Assembly: GCA_945983015.1 (NCBI GenBank)
Contig: CAMFSN010000073.1
Span: forward strand, 1-7,309
Source: an uncultured Bacteroidales bacterium
Lineage (GTDB): Bacteria; Bacteroidota; Bacteroidia; Bacteroidales; UBA932
Reading direction: 5' to 3'
DNA: 7,309 bases
The translations under genes were made by a program, and so were the position numbers. Below are positions 5,693 through 7,309 of this stretch, piece after piece. Numbering within the stretch: position 1 is the stretch's first letter; every line of letters begins with the position of its first letter. The notes under the pieces are model-generated. The model made no database searches and was not told where the DNA came from. It saw nothing but the letters and a program-made list of their open reading frames with translations.

Positions 5693-6837
5693 TGGCTAAC
5701 ATTATACTTACCGGAGACCGTCCTACCGGACGCCTTCACATAGGACATTACGTTGGTTCCTTGCGCCGCAGGGTGGAGCTTCAGAATAGCGGGAAATTCG
5801 ACAAGATTTTCATAATGATAGCTGATGCCCAGGCCCTTACCGATAATGCCGACAATCCACAGAAAGTTAGAGAGAACATTCTGGAAGTGGCTCTGGACTA
5901 TTTGTCTGCCGGACTGGACCCTGAAAAATCCGTCATCTTCATCCAGAGTATGGTAAGCGAACTTACCGAGATCACCTTCTTCTATAACAACCTGGTAACC
6001 GTGCAGAGACTGCAGCGTAACCCTACCGTGAAGGCCGAGATCCAGATGAGGAATTTTAACGACTCCGAGGATGCCGATAACAAGGCCGGTACGCCGGTGG
6101 GCTTTTTCTGCTACCCTATCAGCCAGGCTGCCGACATCACCGCCTTCAAGGCCAATGTCGTTCCAGCCGGCGAGGACCAGAAACCTATGGTCGAACAGAC
6201 CAGGGAGATAGTCCGTAAGTTCAACTCCACCTACGCCCCTGTGCTGGTGGAGCCGGACATCCTGCTTCCCGAAGAGGCGGTATGCCAAAGACTCCCGGGG
6301 ACTGACGGCAAGGCTAAGATGAGCAAATCCCTCGGTAACTGCATCTACCTGTCTGACAGCGCAGAAGAGGTAGTACGAAAAGTTAAGGGGATGTTCACTG
6401 ACCCTGGACACCTGCAGGTCAGCGACCCTGGAAAGGTGGAAGGTAACACAGTCTTCACTTATCTGGATGCCTTCTGCAAGGACGAACATTTCGAGAAGTT
6501 CGGCTCCTGCTTCATAGGAAAGAAAGTCAGCTTCGAATTCCATAATCTGGAAGAAGTGAAAGCCCAGTACAGAGCTGGCGGGCTGGGGGATATGATGATA
6601 AAGAACTTCCTGGCCGCCGTACTGAACGACACCCTGGAGCCTATCAGAGTAAGACGTAAGGAATTGGAACAGAACATCCCTTACGTCTATGAGGTACTCA
6701 GAAAGGGCTCCGAGATAGCCTGCAGGGAAGCTGCCCAGACTCTTAAAGAGATTAAGGCTGCGATGAAGATCAATTACTTCGACCCTGGAGTACTGGAGGA
6801 ACTCATCGAGACTCAGCAGCACAAGTACAGCGAGTAA
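5692..6837 (+). CDS. trpS: Tryptophan--tRNA ligase, long 'TGDRPTG' type
   Basis: This class Ic aminoacyl-tRNA synthetase charges tRNA-Trp with tryptophan at the expense of ATP, in the cytoplasm as a homodimer. The 381-residue protein shows the HIGH signature at H16-H19, within LTGDRPTGRLHIGHYVGSL, and the KMSKS loop at 209-213 in GTDGKAKMSKSLGN. Between them lie RNPTVKAEI (109-117), the GFFCYPISQAADI block (137-149) and PAGEDQKPMVEQTREIVR (158-175). It is longer than E. coli TrpRS (334 aa). Its N-terminal motif differs from the E. coli SGAQPSG...TIGN form and resembles what I recall of Deinococcus TrpRS II. That subtype assignment is inference, but the enzyme identity is secure. Its ATG overlaps the recA stop (TGATG) behind a strong Shine-Dalgarno site, so it is co-expressed with recA. 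The stop codon lies in a small hairpin, and the last 35 bases overlap the convergent helix-hairpin-helix gene. Confidence 0.97.
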   Translation: MANIILTGDRPTGRLHIGHYVGSLRRRVELQNSGKFDKIFIMIADAQALTDNADNPQKVRENILEVALDYLSAGLDPEKSVIFIQSMVSELTEITFFYNNLVTVQRLQRNPTVKAEIQMRNFNDSEDADNKAGTPVGFFCYPISQAADITAFKANVVPAGEDQKPMVEQTREIVRKFNSTYAPVLVEPDILLPEEAVCQRLPGTDGKAKMSKSLGNCIYLSDSAEEVVRKVKGMFTDPGHLQVSDPGKVEGNTVFTYLDAFCKDEHFEKFGSCFIGKKVSFEFHNLEEVKAQYRAGGLGDMMIKNFLAAVLNDTLEPIRVRRKELEQNIPYVYEVLRKGSEIACREAAQTLKEIKAAMKINYFDPGVLEELIETQQHKYSE

Positions 6838-7309
6838 GCATAAGGGCTTGCTCATCAGATATGATTCCGGCTTCCGAAAGAGCTTTCACGCTCAAGTTTT
6901 CGGGAGCCGAATTCTTTTTAAACAGGAGTATGGCCCTGGCGGTGTCGTGCCTTCGGATAGCGGGATGGGCTGCGAGTTGAGTCTCATCCGCAGTCCATAG
7001 CGGGAAATAATGGGGCTGAGGACAGTATATCAGATCCGATATGGCCTCAAGCCTTTCTTCTCCGAACTTATACAGTTCGAGCAGCTGCTCGGGGCAGGCG
7101 TAGCCCCCGAGCCTGTCTCTATACTTTACCATCTGCGAAGCGTAATATGGACCTATCCCGGGAAGGGCATCAAAAGCGGCAGAGTCCGCGAGGTTAATGT
7201 CCAGCCTTGGAATTCTAATATATTCTTTCAGACGGGAATATACGCTGTCACTTACCACATAGGAGCGGGCGAAGTCTTCCTTCCGATGGAATCTGCCGCC
7301 TTTATCCTG
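6803..7309 (-). CDS. Helix-hairpin-helix protein, ComEA-like repeats (partial, N-terminus beyond right edge)
   Basis: 168 residues are visible and the frame is open to the window edge, so this is the C-terminal part of a longer gene. A GTG at 7258 is available as a start, but the residues before it (GGRFHRKEDFARSY) match the tail of a preceding HhH repeat, so the gene very probably continues beyond 7309. A full repeat, DINLADSAAFDALPGIGPYY then ASQMVKYRDRLGGY (visible residues 37-70), carries the LPGIG hairpin that contacts the DNA backbone in ComEA-type domains. A weaker third repeat with TADETQLAAHPAI (106-118) and degenerate hairpins follows. Bacteroidota often encode such two- or three-repeat proteins, some with an N-terminal anchor; that end is not visible. 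DNA binding is plausible from the family, but the biological role is unknown. It overlaps trpS by 35 bases tail to tail. Confidence 0.85.
   Translation of the reverse strand, partial: QDKGGRFHRKEDFARSYVVSDSVYSRLKEYIRIPRLDINLADSAAFDALPGIGPYYASQMVKYRDRLGGYACPEQLLELYKFGEERLEAISDLIYCPQPHYFPLWTADETQLAAHPAIRRHDTARAILLFKKNSAPENLSVKALSEAGIISDEQALMLTRCTCAAESR
6832..6853 (+). terminator. Candidate hairpin at the trpS stop codon
   Basis: GAGTAAGC (6832-6839) pairs with GCTTGCTC (6846-6853) around a six-base loop: eight pairs including one G-U. The trpS stop TAA (6835-6837) lies in the stem. No T-run follows on the plus strand, so it is not a classical intrinsic terminator; it may only mark or protect the 3' end. 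It also lies inside the coding region of the opposing helix-hairpin-helix gene, so the sequence is doubly constrained. Confidence 0.3.

Noticed and set aside
5569..6855. 428-codon open frame on the minus strand, antisense to trpS
   Set aside because: It mirrors a certain gene (trpS with HIGH and KMSKS motifs). The long openness follows from that gene avoiding TTA, CTA and TCA codons in the matching phase. The translation shows no recognisable domain and there is no promoter or start context.
1..7309. CRISPR array, tRNA or rRNA gene, insertion sequence, toxin-antitoxin or defence system
   Set aside because: No spaced direct repeats, cloverleaf or transposase motifs are seen, and coding sequence from identified genes covers nearly everything except two short intergenic spaces (920-1078 and 4577-4660).

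Overview
The window looks like ordinary chromosomal sequence from a member of the Bacteroidota, most likely an uncultured gut-type Bacteroidales. Three things point there. Intergenic spaces carry matches to the Bacteroidota -7 promoter element (TAnnTTTG) at the expected places. The proteins RlmN, PdxA, RecX and a multi-helix-hairpin-helix protein have the look of that phylum. Most genes also lack a clear Shine-Dalgarno sequence. Base composition is near 50% GC by eye. The genus cannot be named from the sequence alone.

Layout: (1) 1-919, minus strand: a dTDP-4-dehydrorhamnose reductase gene (rfbD), followed past the left edge by a gene of which only the first seven codons may be visible. (2) 920-1078: an intergenic space with back-to-back promoter elements. 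(3) 1079-3128, plus strand: a tight run of RNase HI (rnhA), the vitamin B6 enzyme PdxA, and a small GNAT/Mom-like protein of unknown role. (4) 3085-4576, minus strand: rlmN (23S rRNA/tRNA adenine C2 methyltransferase), then recX (RecA modulator) 4 bases later; recX runs 44 bases into the GNAT-like gene tail to tail. (5) 4577-4660: a very compact divergent promoter region. (6) 4661-6837, plus strand: recA, with trpS (a TrpRS of the 'TGDRPTG' type) overlapping it by one base. (7) 6803 to the right edge, minus strand: the C-terminal part of a helix-hairpin-helix protein, again overlapping its convergent neighbour.

Functional picture: the centre of the window is a recombination module in which recA and its modulator recX lie on opposite strands, driven from one shared divergent region with rlmN as the first gene of the recX operon. 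RNase HI adds R-loop and primer removal. The rest is housekeeping: cofactor synthesis, tRNA charging and rhamnose for surface polysaccharide. Packing is extremely tight: three same-strand junctions have the form TGATG, and both convergent pairs overlap.

I found no mobile element, CRISPR array, RNA gene or defence system, and no gene-free stretch over 300 bases. The points most worth a second look are the interlocked recA/rlmN-recX promoters, a 27-bp near-perfect palindrome with competing hairpins inside recX, and the unexplained GNAT/Mom-like gene coupled to pdxA.
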